This document shows positions 1 through 5,752 of a stretch of 6,756 nt of DNA, in pieces (position 1 is the stretch's first letter; each line of letters opens with the position of its first letter). The position numbers were made by a program, and so were the translations under genes. The stretch spans positions 1 to 6,756 of the forward strand of contig PWWM01000233.1 in NCBI GenBank assembly GCA_003561495.1. Direction: 5' to 3'. The notes under the pieces were generated by a model that saw only the letters and a program-made list of their open reading frames with translations, did no database searches and was not told the DNA's origin. The DNA comes from Gammaproteobacteria bacterium (GTDB lineage Bacteria > Pseudomonadota > Gammaproteobacteria > Xanthomonadales > Wenzhouxiangellaceae).

Positions 1-137
1 CCGAGGATGATCGCGTTGATGATGATCAGGGCGATGATGAAACGGGTAACGGCGACCCCTTCGACCCAGTCCCCCAACCGCTGGCGCCAGCCGGCGACCT
101 CGGGGTCACCGGGGCGCGCTTTAGGCCGAGGCGGCAT
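1..137 (-). CDS. Ion transporter / voltage-gated cation channel, N-terminal fragment (runs off left edge)
   Basis: Forty-five codons are readable from an ATG at 137-135 leftwards to the window edge, starting MPPRPKARPG. A Pro/Arg/Lys-rich cytoplasmic start is followed by an amphipathic stretch (WRQRLGDWVEGVAV) and then a strongly hydrophobic segment (FIIALIIINAIILG) cut by the edge. This is the usual opening of bacterial ion transport proteins of the voltage-gated sodium/potassium channel family (PF00520), where the S1 helix carries an 'I..LNA..LGLET'-like motif; the match is from memory of the family, not a search. The start is supported by a GGAAGA ribosome-binding site (143-148) five nt upstream. 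The first 17 nt overlap the end of htpG in another frame, so the gene is probably translated from the htpG transcript. The pore and voltage-sensor helices lie outside the window, so ion selectivity cannot be judged. Another membrane protein family is possible. Confidence 0.68.
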   Translation of the reverse strand, partial: MPPRPKARPGDPEVAGWRQRLGDWVEGVAVTRFIIALIIINAIIL

Positions 138-2055
138 TCGAATCTTCCGCAGCGGATGCCTGTTCTGAATCCCGCTTGCCGGACAGCGCAGCAACCAGCA
201 ATTGATTGACACGCTTGACGTAGGCGGCCGGATCGGCCAGCTCACCACCCTCGGCCAGCAGGGCCTGGTCCAGCAGCAAGTGGGCCAGGTCGGTGAAACG
301 ATCCTCGTCGGACTCTTCGCGCATGGCCTTGAGCAGTTCATGACCCGGATTGATTTCCAGGTCCGGCTTGGACTCGGGGACTTCCTGACCAGCCTGACGC
401 AGCAGTTTCTGCATCTGCAGGGTCATGCCGTGTTCATCGGCAACCACGCAGCCGGGGGATTCGGTCAGGCGATGGCCCGGCACGACATTGCCGACTCGCT
501 CGCCCAGGGCCTTTTTGATCCGCCCGGCCAGGGCCTTGGCCTGCTCGTCGGGCTCGTGCTTGTCCTCGTCGAGATCCAGCTTGCCGCGGGCGACGGATTT
601 CAGTTCCTTGTCCTTGTACTGGTTCAGATGCGACACCAACCATTCATCGATGCGGTCGGTCAGCAGCAAAACCTCGATGTCGCGCTTCCGGAAGGCTTCC
701 AGGTGCGGGCTGGAGCGGGCGACTTTCAGGCTGTCGGCGGTCAGGTACCAGATGGCGTCCTGGTCATCTTTCATGCGTTCGATGTAATCGTCCAGGCCGG
801 TCGATACTTCATGCCCGGACTCGGTGGAGGCAAAGCGCAGCAATGAGGCGATGCGTTCGCGCTGCTCGAAATCCTCGATTACGCCTTCCTTGAGAATGGT
901 GCCGAAGGCTTTCCAGAATGTCTCCCAGGCCTCGCCGCCCTCATTGGCCAGCTTTTCGATCAGGTCCAGGCTGCGCTTGACCACGGTGGCGCGAATTTTT
1001 TTCAGCAGTGGGCTGTCCTGGAGCATTTCGCGCGAGATGTTCAACGGCAGGTCGGCCGAATCCACTACCCCGCGCATGAAGCGAAGGTAACGCGGTACCA
1101 GGTGGTCGGCCGCGTCCATGATGAAGACCCGCTGGATGTAGAGCTTCATGCCCTCGCGCTCGTCGCGGTTGATCAGCAAATCGTACGGCGCCTGACCGGG
1201 CAGATACAGCAGCAGGCTGTAGCTCTGGCTTCCCTCGACATGGTGATGGGCCCAGCTCACCGGGGCTTCCGGATCGCCGGTCAGACCGGTATAGAAGGAC
1301 TTGTAGTCGTCCTCGGAAAGCTCGTTTTTCGGGCGTGTCCACAACGCCTGGGTGTCATTGATGACCTTGTCTGTATCACTCTGCTCGTCCTTGTCGTCCT
1401 TATTACCCAACTCGAGCAGGCGAATGGGAAAGGCGATGTGGTTGGAGTAATGGCGGATGATGCGCTCGATCTGAAAGCGGTTGAGCAGGTCCTTATGCTC
1501 GTCGCGCAGCACCAGCCTAATGGTGGTGCCCTGGGCCTCGCGCTCAATGGTCTCAATGTTGTACTCACCGGAGCCTTCGCTGTGCCAGCGCACGCCCTGG
1601 TCGGCCGGCTCATCGGCGCGGCGAGTTTCCACGGTGACTTCAGCGGCCACGATGAACGATGAGTAGAAACCGACACCGAACTGTCCGATCAGGCGAGCGT
1701 CCTTCTTGTGATCGCCGGACAGCGACTCCAGGAACTTGCGCGTTCCCGACCGGGCGATGGTGCCGAGGTTTTCGATGACCTCGTCGCGGTTCATGCCGAT
1801 GCCGCGATCGCTGACCCGGATCTCGCCATTGTCGGCATCAATGGAGACCTCGATTTCCAGGTTCTGGTCCAGTCCCTTGAGGGCCTCGTGGGTCAGCGCC
1901 TCGAAGCGCAACTTGTCGCTGGCGTCCGAGGCATTGGAAATCAGCTCGCGCAGGAAGATTTCCCGGTTGGAATACAGGGCATTGATCATCAGCTTCAGAA
2001 GCTGATGCACCTCGGTGTCAAATGCTCGGGTTTCGGGTTGTTGTGTTTCGCTCAT
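121..2055 (-). CDS. htpG: Molecular chaperone HtpG (bacterial Hsp90)
   Basis: HtpG is the cytosolic ATP-dependent Hsp90 homodimer that remodels client proteins together with DnaK. The 644-residue product (E. coli: 624) begins MSETQQPETRAF. The N-terminal GHKL ATPase shows the N-box FLRELISNASDASDKLRF with Glu37 and Asn41, the DRGIGM loop around residues 83-88, GTIARSGT at 98-105, and the lid motif GQFGVGFYSSF from 124. The middle domain contains ADLPLNISREMLQ, with the conserved Arg in the ISREMLQ loop, and a C-terminal dimerisation region follows. The protein ends in a polar, Ala/Ser/Glu-rich tail of about 20 residues (KRDSEQASAAEDSNAASA) that is extra relative to E. coli. The frame is open upstream to a TTG at 2130, but the ATG at 2055 matches family N termini and lies downstream of a sigma-32-like promoter. 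No clear Shine-Dalgarno sequence precedes it. An ion channel gene overlaps its 3' end. Confidence 0.97.
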   Translation of the reverse strand: MSETQQPETRAFDTEVHQLLKLMINALYSNREIFLRELISNASDASDKLRFEALTHEALKGLDQNLEIEVSIDADNGEIRVSDRGIGMNRDEVIENLGTIARSGTRKFLESLSGDHKKDARLIGQFGVGFYSSFIVAAEVTVETRRADEPADQGVRWHSEGSGEYNIETIEREAQGTTIRLVLRDEHKDLLNRFQIERIIRHYSNHIAFPIRLLELGNKDDKDEQSDTDKVINDTQALWTRPKNELSEDDYKSFYTGLTGDPEAPVSWAHHHVEGSQSYSLLLYLPGQAPYDLLINRDEREGMKLYIQRVFIMDAADHLVPRYLRFMRGVVDSADLPLNISREMLQDSPLLKKIRATVVKRSLDLIEKLANEGGEAWETFWKAFGTILKEGVIEDFEQRERIASLLRFASTESGHEVSTGLDDYIERMKDDQDAIWYLTADSLKVARSSPHLEAFRKRDIEVLLLTDRIDEWLVSHLNQYKDKELKSVARGKLDLDEDKHEPDEQAKALAGRIKKALGERVGNVVPGHRLTESPGCVVADEHGMTLQMQKLLRQAGQEVPESKPDLEINPGHELLKAMREESDEDRFTDLAHLLLDQALLAEGGELADPAAYVKRVNQLLVAALSGKRDSEQASAAEDSNAASA

Positions 2056-2096
2056 GGCTGTCTTTGTCGGAAAACGGGCAAAATGACCTGTCCCAA

Positions 2097-2125
2097 AGTT
2101 GGGCTTGCCGGGCGCTGAATTCAAG
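2097..2125 (-). promoter_or_regulatory. Sigma-32 (RpoH)-like heat-shock promoter of htpG
   Basis: On the minus strand an exact CTTGAA (2120-2125) is followed after 15 nt by GCCCAACT (2097-2104), which matches 6 of 8 positions of the RpoH -10 consensus CCCCATNT. The spacing is at the upper end of what is usual for sigma-32. Transcription would start near 2090, giving a leader of about 35 nt before the htpG ATG at 2055. htpG is a classic RpoH regulon member, so position and gene agree. I did not find a good sigma-70 pair in the same stretch; a TTGACC overlaps the CTTGAA but has no matching -10. Confidence 0.6.
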
Positions 2126-2166
2126 GTCAATACGGGCCGGATCCAACACCGAGCCTGCTTGTCGGG

Positions 2167-2196
2167 TTTGCATCCGGGGCGCTACACTCGCATAAT
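2167..2196 (+). promoter_or_regulatory. Candidate sigma-70 promoter for the M23 peptidase-bactofilin operon
   Basis: TTTGCA (2167-2172; 4 of 6 to consensus) and CATAAT (2191-2196; 5 of 6) are separated by 18 nt. Transcription would start near 2203, giving a leader of about 100 nt before the ATG at 2305. An overlapping alternative is TTGTCG (2159-2164) with TACACT (2183-2188), also 18 nt apart. The two candidates share the same region, so the assignment to this stretch is better supported than the exact hexamers. Confidence 0.4.
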
Positions 2197-2219
2197 TGTG
2201 AGCCCGACCAGCGGCGGGG

Positions 2220-2270
2220 AGGCGTATGCCTGGCCGGTTGAAGCCGGTTCACCCCGGCACCTTCCGTGCC
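2220..2270 (+). promoter_or_regulatory. Structured 5' leader of the M23 peptidase gene
   Basis: Three small inverted repeats lie in a row: AGGC-GTAT-GCCT (2220-2231), CCGG-TTGAAG-CCGG (about 2234-2247, part of a GCCGGTT direct repeat), and GGCAC-CTTCC-GTGCC (2256-2270). No T-run follows, so this is not a terminator. The following 34 nt up to the ATG are A-rich, unstructured and lack a Shine-Dalgarno sequence. The layout could control translation, but the stems are short and could be chance in GC-rich DNA. I recognise no known riboswitch. Confidence 0.25.
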
Positions 2271-2304
2271 CCCTGCCAACAAATACAAACATAAACAAAA
2301 GCTT

Positions 2305-3258
2305 ATGCGTCATCGATACCTGATCACAATCACGGATTACAAGGGGGCGCGTCATTTCACACTCAGTCAGCTTATGCGCCGCATGCTGGCGGGAGTGCTC
2401 TGCACGGTAGTGGTGGTCTTTCTGACTGGCTCTTTGGTACTGCATGGACTGAGCAACAAGGTCAGCACGCTCAACGAGGAAACCGCACACCTGAAATCGC
2501 TGCATGCATCGATCCAATCGGATAATCAGGCCTTGCTGGCCGAGCGCGCCCTGCTGCAGGAAGAGGTGGATGACAAGGCGCGCTCGCTCTCTGCCCTGGG
2601 AGATGAGCTGGAAAATATCGAAATCATGATTGGCTTGCGTGCCGAACCCGAACGTCCGCTGGCTCAGCGCATCGATACGGCCAGCCAGACCGCCTTCGAG
2701 AAACGCCTGATGCTGGAATCCATCCCAAGCGGCTTTCCGGTGGAGTCGGAGCAGGTCACCAGCAGCTTCGGAATGCGTCGACACCCGATTCACAATCGTA
2801 CCGCCAAGCACGGTGGCGTGGATCTTCGCGCCCCGCGCGGGACTCCGATCTACGCCACGGCCGACGGAGTGGTCGAGTGGGCTTCGAAGCACCACAACAG
2901 CGGTCTGGGCAAAATGGTCAAGCTGATTCACAACTACGGCTTTTCCACCATTTATGGCCACATGGACCAGATTGATGTTCAAGTCGGCAATTACGTCAAG
3001 CGCGGCCAGTTTCTGGGTTATTCCGGCAATACCGGCGCTTCGACTGCCCCGCATCTGCATTATGAAGTCCGTCATCTCAACAGACGCCTGGACCCCTCCC
3101 CGTTCCTGCGCTGGTCAATGGATGACTACGACATACTTTTCACCAAAGAGGATCGAGTTGAATGGGAATCATTAGTCGAGGTCATTCGCCGGACCGCAAG
3201 CGTTCCGGAACGACCGTCATTGCAGCAGGGACAAAGCTGGTCGGCGACCTCTCCCTGA
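2305..3258 (+). CDS. Membrane-anchored M23 family metallopeptidase (peptidoglycan endopeptidase)
   Basis: The 317-residue product is a predicted inner-membrane protein with a periplasmic catalytic domain. A basic cytoplasmic N terminus (MRHRYLITIT) leads into one membrane span at about residues 27-47 (MLAGVLCTVVVVFLTG). A heptad-rich coiled coil (about 50-115, Leu/Glu/Ala-rich) follows, then an M23/LytM domain (about 148-270). All zinc and catalytic elements are visible: HGGVD (His169, Asp173), YGHM (His219) and HLH (His250, His252), so it should be active and cleave peptide cross-links in peptidoglycan. The frame extends up to a GTG at 2266, but ATG 2305 is preferred because the basic stretch right before the span resembles related proteins and the upstream 13 residues look like leader sequence. 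Neither start has a Shine-Dalgarno sequence. The last ~31 residues are encoded within the start of the bactofilin gene. M23 peptidases paired with bactofilins are known from Helicobacter (Csd1/CcmA) and Hyphomonas (LmdC/BacA), which suggests a cell-shape role here. Confidence 0.92.
   Translation: MRHRYLITITDYKGARHFTLSQLMRRMLAGVLCTVVVVFLTGSLVLHGLSNKVSTLNEETAHLKSLHASIQSDNQALLAERALLQEEVDDKARSLSALGDELENIEIMIGLRAEPERPLAQRIDTASQTAFEKRLMLESIPSGFPVESEQVTSSFGMRRHPIHNRTAKHGGVDLRAPRGTPIYATADGVVEWASKHHNSGLGKMVKLIHNYGFSTIYGHMDQIDVQVGNYVKRGQFLGYSGNTGASTAPHLHYEVRHLNRRLDPSPFLRWSMDDYDILFTKEDRVEWESLVEVIRRTASVPERPSLQQGQSWSATSP
3147..3152 (+). promoter_or_regulatory. Ribosome-binding site for bactofilin inside the M23 gene
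   Basis: AGAGGA lies nine nt before the bactofilin ATG at 3162, within the M23 coding sequence. It is a clear Shine-Dalgarno sequence, unlike the start of the M23 gene itself, and it supports the bactofilin start despite the 97-nt overlap. Bactofilin would thus be initiated independently of M23 termination and possibly made in greater amounts, as expected for a polymer. Confidence 0.6.
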
Positions 3259-3623
3259 CCGACAATTTACATATCGACGGCAACGTCGAGGGCAAGATCC
3301 AGTGCGATTCCGAGGTCTCCATCGGAGAGCAAGGTGTGTGCGATGGCGATATCGTGGCCGGCAAGGTGATGATCAGTGGCCGCTTTACCGGCACGGTGGA
3401 TGCCGAGAGACTCGAGATCGTGGCCAGCGGCATCGTGACGGGCACGGTCAACGTGGGTCAGCTTGTGGTTGAATCCGGCGCCCAATTCAACGGCACCAGC
3501 AAGATCAAGGGGCAGGAGCCGCCCCGCCAGCTTCGCCACGAAAAGGCAGGCGAAGACGAAAAAAGTGGCGATAAGGGGGGCAAGGGAGAAAAGAGCGAAG
3601 CAAGCGCTCGAAAAGCCGGTTGA
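3162..3623 (+). CDS. Bactofilin (polymer-forming cytoskeletal protein, DUF583)
   Basis: The 153-residue product has the layout of a bactofilin, a bacterial protein that polymerises without nucleotide into filaments attached to the inner face of the cytoplasmic membrane and positions wall enzymes. A short N terminus with a hydrophobic start and basic residues (MGIISRGHSPDRKR) could serve as the membrane-targeting peptide. Residues about 17-115 form the right-handed beta-helix core, shown by the regular spacing of short beta strands and Gly turns: GTKLVGDL, IDGNVEGKI, VCDGDIVAG, ISGRFTGTVDAE, GIVTGTVNVGQL, GAQFNGTSKI. The C-terminal tail (about 116-153) is charged and disordered, rich in Lys, Glu and Gly. 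It overlaps the M23 peptidase gene by 97 nt in another frame and has its own ribosome-binding site. The gene ends just before a strong terminator. The M23 neighbour is the expected partner. Confidence 0.93.
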   Translation: MGIISRGHSPDRKRSGTTVIAAGTKLVGDLSLTDNLHIDGNVEGKIQCDSEVSIGEQGVCDGDIVAGKVMISGRFTGTVDAERLEIVASGIVTGTVNVGQLVVESGAQFNGTSKIKGQEPPRQLRHEKAGEDEKSGDKGGKGEKSEASARKAG

Positions 3624-3640
3624 ATGAATGCGTGACATGA

Positions 3641-3674
3641 AAAAGGCCCGCTGCGGCGACGCAGCGGGCCTTTT
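3641..3674. terminator. Bidirectional Rho-independent terminator between bactofilin and rplS
   Basis: A perfect 15-bp inverted repeat (arms 3641-3655 and 3660-3674) encloses the 4-nt loop GCGA, which fits the GNRA tetraloop pattern. The stem is GC-rich and flanked by A-run and T-run on its two sides: TTTT on the plus strand, TTTTT on the minus strand once position 3640 is included. It sits 17 nt after the bactofilin stop and 21 nt after the rplS stop, so it can end transcription of both convergent operons. Confidence 0.93.
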
Positions 3675-3695
3675 CTGAATGGATTGCAACGCCGA

Positions 3696-4052
3696 TCAGG
3701 TCTTGCGAGTCAGCTTTTCCTTGATGCGGGCAGCCTTGCCCTCCAGGTCGCGCAGGTAATAAAGCTTCGCGCGACGCACCTTGCCACGACGCTTGACCTT
3801 GATGGACTCAATCAGCGGGCTGTAGGTCTGGAATACGCGCTCCACCCCGGTGCCATGCGAAACCTTGCGCACGGTAAACGCGGAATTGACACCACGATTG
3901 CGCCGGGCAATGACCACGCCCTCGAAAGCCTGCAGACGCTGACGATCGCCTTCACGCACCCAGATATTGACCACGACGGTATCACCGGCGGCGAAATCCG
4001 GGATTTCACGCTCGGTCTGTTCGTTATTGATTTCTTCGATGATATTGCTCAT
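3696..4052 (-). CDS. rplS: Large ribosomal subunit protein bL19
   Basis: The 118-residue product (E. coli 115) is ribosomal protein L19 of the 50S subunit, located at the interface with 30S. The sequence begins MSNIIEEINNEQ and contains the family signatures FAAGDTVVVNIWVREGDRQRLQAFEGVVIARRNRG, TVRKVSHGTGVERVFQTYSPLIESI and a basic tail KLYYLRDLEGKAARIKEKL. The start at 4052 matches the canonical L19 N terminus, but the frame stays open upstream to an ATG at 4100 with an AGAGGA just before it; using that would add 16 residues (MFPPHGGICMDNGKAG). A GGGAAA about six nt before 4052 is the weaker ribosome-binding site for the canonical start. It is the last gene of the rpsP operon, 60 nt after trmD, and is followed by the terminator at 3641-3674. 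Confidence 0.97.
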   Translation of the reverse strand: MSNIIEEINNEQTEREIPDFAAGDTVVVNIWVREGDRQRLQAFEGVVIARRNRGVNSAFTVRKVSHGTGVERVFQTYSPLIESIKVKRRGKVRRAKLYYLRDLEGKAARIKEKLTRKT

Positions 4053-4079
4053 GCCTGCTTTCCCGTTGTCCATGCAAAT

Positions 4080-4095
4080 CCCGCCATGAGGCGGG
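4080..4095 (-). promoter_or_regulatory. Hairpin in the trmD-rplS intergenic region
   Basis: CCCGCC and GGCGGG (six GC-only pairs) enclose a 4-nt loop, 27 nt upstream of the canonical rplS start. No T-run follows, so it is not a terminator. It lies between an upstream in-frame ATG (4100) and the canonical ATG (4052). It could be a processing or protecting structure or part of ribosomal-protein feedback control; which of these is inference. Confidence 0.4.
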
Positions 4096-4112
4096 AACAT
4101 AATCCTCTAATT

Positions 4113-4886
4113 TTACCCGCTTTCCTCCGGATTTTGAACCTTTCCAGGTAAAAATTCGTCCGGAAACGCCTTCAGGGCGGCCCGGTCCACATCGTCAAGC
4201 CCATGGGACTGGTACAGATCCGGTCGGATTCGACGAGTTCGATGCAGTGCCTGGGCTCGCCGCCACTGTGCAATTTTCCCGTGGTCACCACTCAAGAGCA
4301 CCTTGGGAACGTCCAGCCCGCGCCAGGTATCCGGACGCGTGAAGTGCGGACAATCCAGCAATCCTTCGGCAAACGAGTCCTCGCTGGCCGAGAGCTCATG
4401 CCCGAGCACGCCGGGAATCTGGCGAACGACCGCATCGATCAGTACCGAAGCTGCCGGTTCACCGCCGGAGAGCACGTAATCGCCCACCGACCACTCCTCG
4501 TCGACGTGGGTATCGATCAGGCGCTGATCCACGCCCTCGTAGCGGCCACAGACCAGGATCAGTCGCCGACGCGCGGCCAGCTCCATGACGCCTTTCTGGT
4601 CCAGGCGCCGCCCCTGGGGCGAGAGATAGACCACCCTGGCCTGATCATCACCGGCTTTCGCCTGCTCAATGGATTTCGCCAGGGGTTCCGGACGCATCAC
4701 CATGCCCGGACCGCCACCATAAGGGCGATCATCGATGCTGCGATGCGGGTCATTGACCTGGTCGCGGGGGTTATGACAATGCAGCTCGACTCGATGGTCA
4801 GCCAGCGCCCGGCCGGTCAGGCCCAGATCCTTGAGCCCTTCGATCCACTCCGGAAACAGCGTGACGACATCGATTCGCTCAAGCAT
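4113..4886 (-). CDS. trmD: tRNA (guanine(37)-N(1))-methyltransferase TrmD
   Basis: TrmD is the essential SAM-dependent enzyme that makes m1G37 next to the anticodon in tRNAs reading CNN codons (Leu, Pro, Arg), preventing +1 frameshifting. The 257-residue product (E. coli 255) shows the SPOUT trefoil-knot fold signatures: DDRPYGGGPGMVM (52-64), VVYLSPQGR (85-93), LVCGRYEGVDQR (111-122) and EEWSVGDYVLSGGE (130-143). The catalytic region has Arg155 (VRQIPGV) and Asp170 (ASEDSF), corresponding to E. coli Arg154 and Asp169. HFTRP (181-185) and the C-terminal tRNA-binding domain are intact. The ATG follows the rimM stop directly (TGAATG), with GGAGG at 4892-4896 five nt upstream. In E. coli the rimM and trmD products are made at much lower levels than S16 and L19, mainly by translational control. 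Confidence 0.98.
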   Translation of the reverse strand: MLERIDVVTLFPEWIEGLKDLGLTGRALADHRVELHCHNPRDQVNDPHRSIDDRPYGGGPGMVMRPEPLAKSIEQAKAGDDQARVVYLSPQGRRLDQKGVMELAARRRLILVCGRYEGVDQRLIDTHVDEEWSVGDYVLSGGEPAASVLIDAVVRQIPGVLGHELSASEDSFAEGLLDCPHFTRPDTWRGLDVPKVLLSGDHGKIAQWRRAQALHRTRRIRPDLYQSHGLDDVDRAALKAFPDEFLPGKVQNPEESG

Positions 4887-5408
4887 TCAATCCTCCAGCC
4901 ATTCGACCGGCCAGTCCACCATGATCCGATTTTCTTCCAGATCAACTGACTTGATATAGTCATTAATTACAAATGGAATCAGTATATTATAGGACTTTCC
5001 TGACTCGATTTCGAGGACATCGTTGGCGCCGGTGGCCAGCACTTTGCGGACCACTCCGTGGCGATGACCCTGGAGATTGACAACCTCCAGGCCGATCAGG
5101 TCATTCCAGTAATAGCTGCCCGGTTCGGGACGCGGCAATTGCTCGCGGGAGATGAACAGATCCTGTCCGATCAAGCTGGCGGACTGCTCGGGGCTGTCGA
5201 ACCCTCGGATTTCGGCTACCAGGCGATTGCCCTGACATTGCCAGTCAGTCAGTTCGAGTTGCCGGCCATCGGCCAGCAACCAGGGCTGATAGTCGAAAAT
5301 GGCGGTGGCGGGCTCGGTATGGGAATACACCTTGACCCACCCCTTGATGCCCCAGACGCCGTTGATCTGGCCGATGACGACCGTCCCAGTGGCGTCCGTT
5401 GCCACCAT
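4887..5408 (-). CDS. rimM: Ribosome maturation factor RimM
   Basis: RimM binds S19 in the 30S head and helps assemble the 3' domain of 16S rRNA. The 173-residue product has the N-terminal RimM domain (VVIGQINGVWGIKGWVKVYSHTEP, about residues 10-33) and the C-terminal PRC-barrel domain (YYWNDLIGLEVV, then GATGANDVLEIE-like VLATGANDVLEIE, ILIPFV and VDLEENRIMVDW). The ATG at 5408 shares one base with the rpsP stop (TGATG), and no good Shine-Dalgarno sequence precedes it, so translation probably depends on re-initiation by ribosomes finishing rpsP. The frame is open 97 codons further upstream, but that part only shadows rpsP. Codons in the part encoding SYNILIPFVINDYIKSVDL (positions about 4940-4995) are markedly AT-rich compared with the rest, although the protein motif is intact; see the internal promoter candidate there. 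Confidence 0.97.
   Translation of the reverse strand: MVATDATGTVVIGQINGVWGIKGWVKVYSHTEPATAIFDYQPWLLADGRQLELTDWQCQGNRLVAEIRGFDSPEQSASLIGQDLFISREQLPRPEPGSYYWNDLIGLEVVNLQGHRHGVVRKVLATGANDVLEIESGKSYNILIPFVINDYIKSVDLEENRIMVDWPVEWLED
4986..5014 (-). promoter_or_regulatory. Candidate internal promoter in rimM for trmD-rplS
   Basis: On the minus strand TCGAAA (5009-5014; 4 of 6 to the -35 consensus) is followed after exactly 17 nt by a perfect TATAAT (4986-4991). It sits at the edge of an AT-rich patch: 4941-4990 holds only 12 G/C in 50. Transcription would start near 4979, about 93 nt before the trmD ATG. Function is inferred from sequence only. Confidence 0.4.
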
Positions 5409-5668
5409 CAGGCCGTCTGCTGGGCGGCCTTGCGTGCTTCCTTGATCAGGTGGCTGACACGCTCGGACATCTGCGCGCCCTGCTCGACCCAGTGATCCAC
5501 GCGGTCGGTGTCGACACGCAGACGCTCGTCCTGGCCACGTGCAACCGGATTGAAGAATCCAAGACGCTCGATGTTGCGACCATCGCGGCGAGCGCGGCTG
5601 TCGGTGACGATGATGTGATAGAACGGCTGCTTTTTGGCGCCGCCCCGGCTCAAACGAATCTTGACCAT
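5408..5668 (-). CDS. rpsP: Small ribosomal subunit protein bS16
   Basis: The 86-residue product (E. coli 82) is ribosomal protein S16, needed for 30S assembly in the 5' domain and body of 16S rRNA. It begins MVKIRLSRGGAKKQPFYHII and contains VTDSRARRDGRNIERLGFFNPVA, the family signature, followed by RVDHWVEQGAQMSERVSHLIKEA. The ATG at 5668 has a GGAGAG ribosome-binding site (5672-5677). It is the first gene of the rpsP-rimM-trmD-rplS operon and shares one base with rimM (TGATG). A promoter candidate lies about 85 nt upstream. In many gammaproteobacteria ffh is upstream of rpsP; here a gamma-glutamyltransferase gene on the same strand takes that place. Confidence 0.98.
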   Translation of the reverse strand: MVKIRLSRGGAKKQPFYHIIVTDSRARRDGRNIERLGFFNPVARGQDERLRVDTDRVDHWVEQGAQMSERVSHLIKEARKAAQQTA

Positions 5669-5752
5669 GTTCTCTCCGAAAAATTGTCTGGCTGGACATT
5701 CCCGACTTGGCCGGAAACCCTTGCCTTCAAATGCGTTATTGGCAAACCCGCA

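Noticed and set aside
202..1662. Long open frames on the plus strand opposite htpG (202-846, 1102-1662 and others).
   Set aside because: Antisense shadows of a GC-rich conserved gene; no ribosome-binding sites or recognisable domains.
2056..2130. Longer HtpG from a TTG at 2130 (25 extra residues).
   Set aside because: The added residues do not resemble HtpG N termini, and the sigma-32-like promoter would start transcription downstream of that codon.
2266..2304. M23 peptidase starting at GTG 2266.
   Set aside because: No ribosome-binding site, lies inside a small hairpin, and adds a Lys-rich stretch that reads like A-rich leader; not fully excluded.
2182..3075. A 297-codon minus-strand frame opposite the M23 gene.
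   Set aside because: Shadow of the M23 coding sequence, which has all catalytic motifs.
4203..4949. A 248-codon plus-strand frame opposite trmD/rimM.
   Set aside because: Shadow of trmD; low-complexity composition and no family features.
5409..5699. A 97-residue N-terminal extension of RimM.
   Set aside because: It is an alternate frame of rpsP and its upstream region; RimM homologues start at the ATG at 5408.
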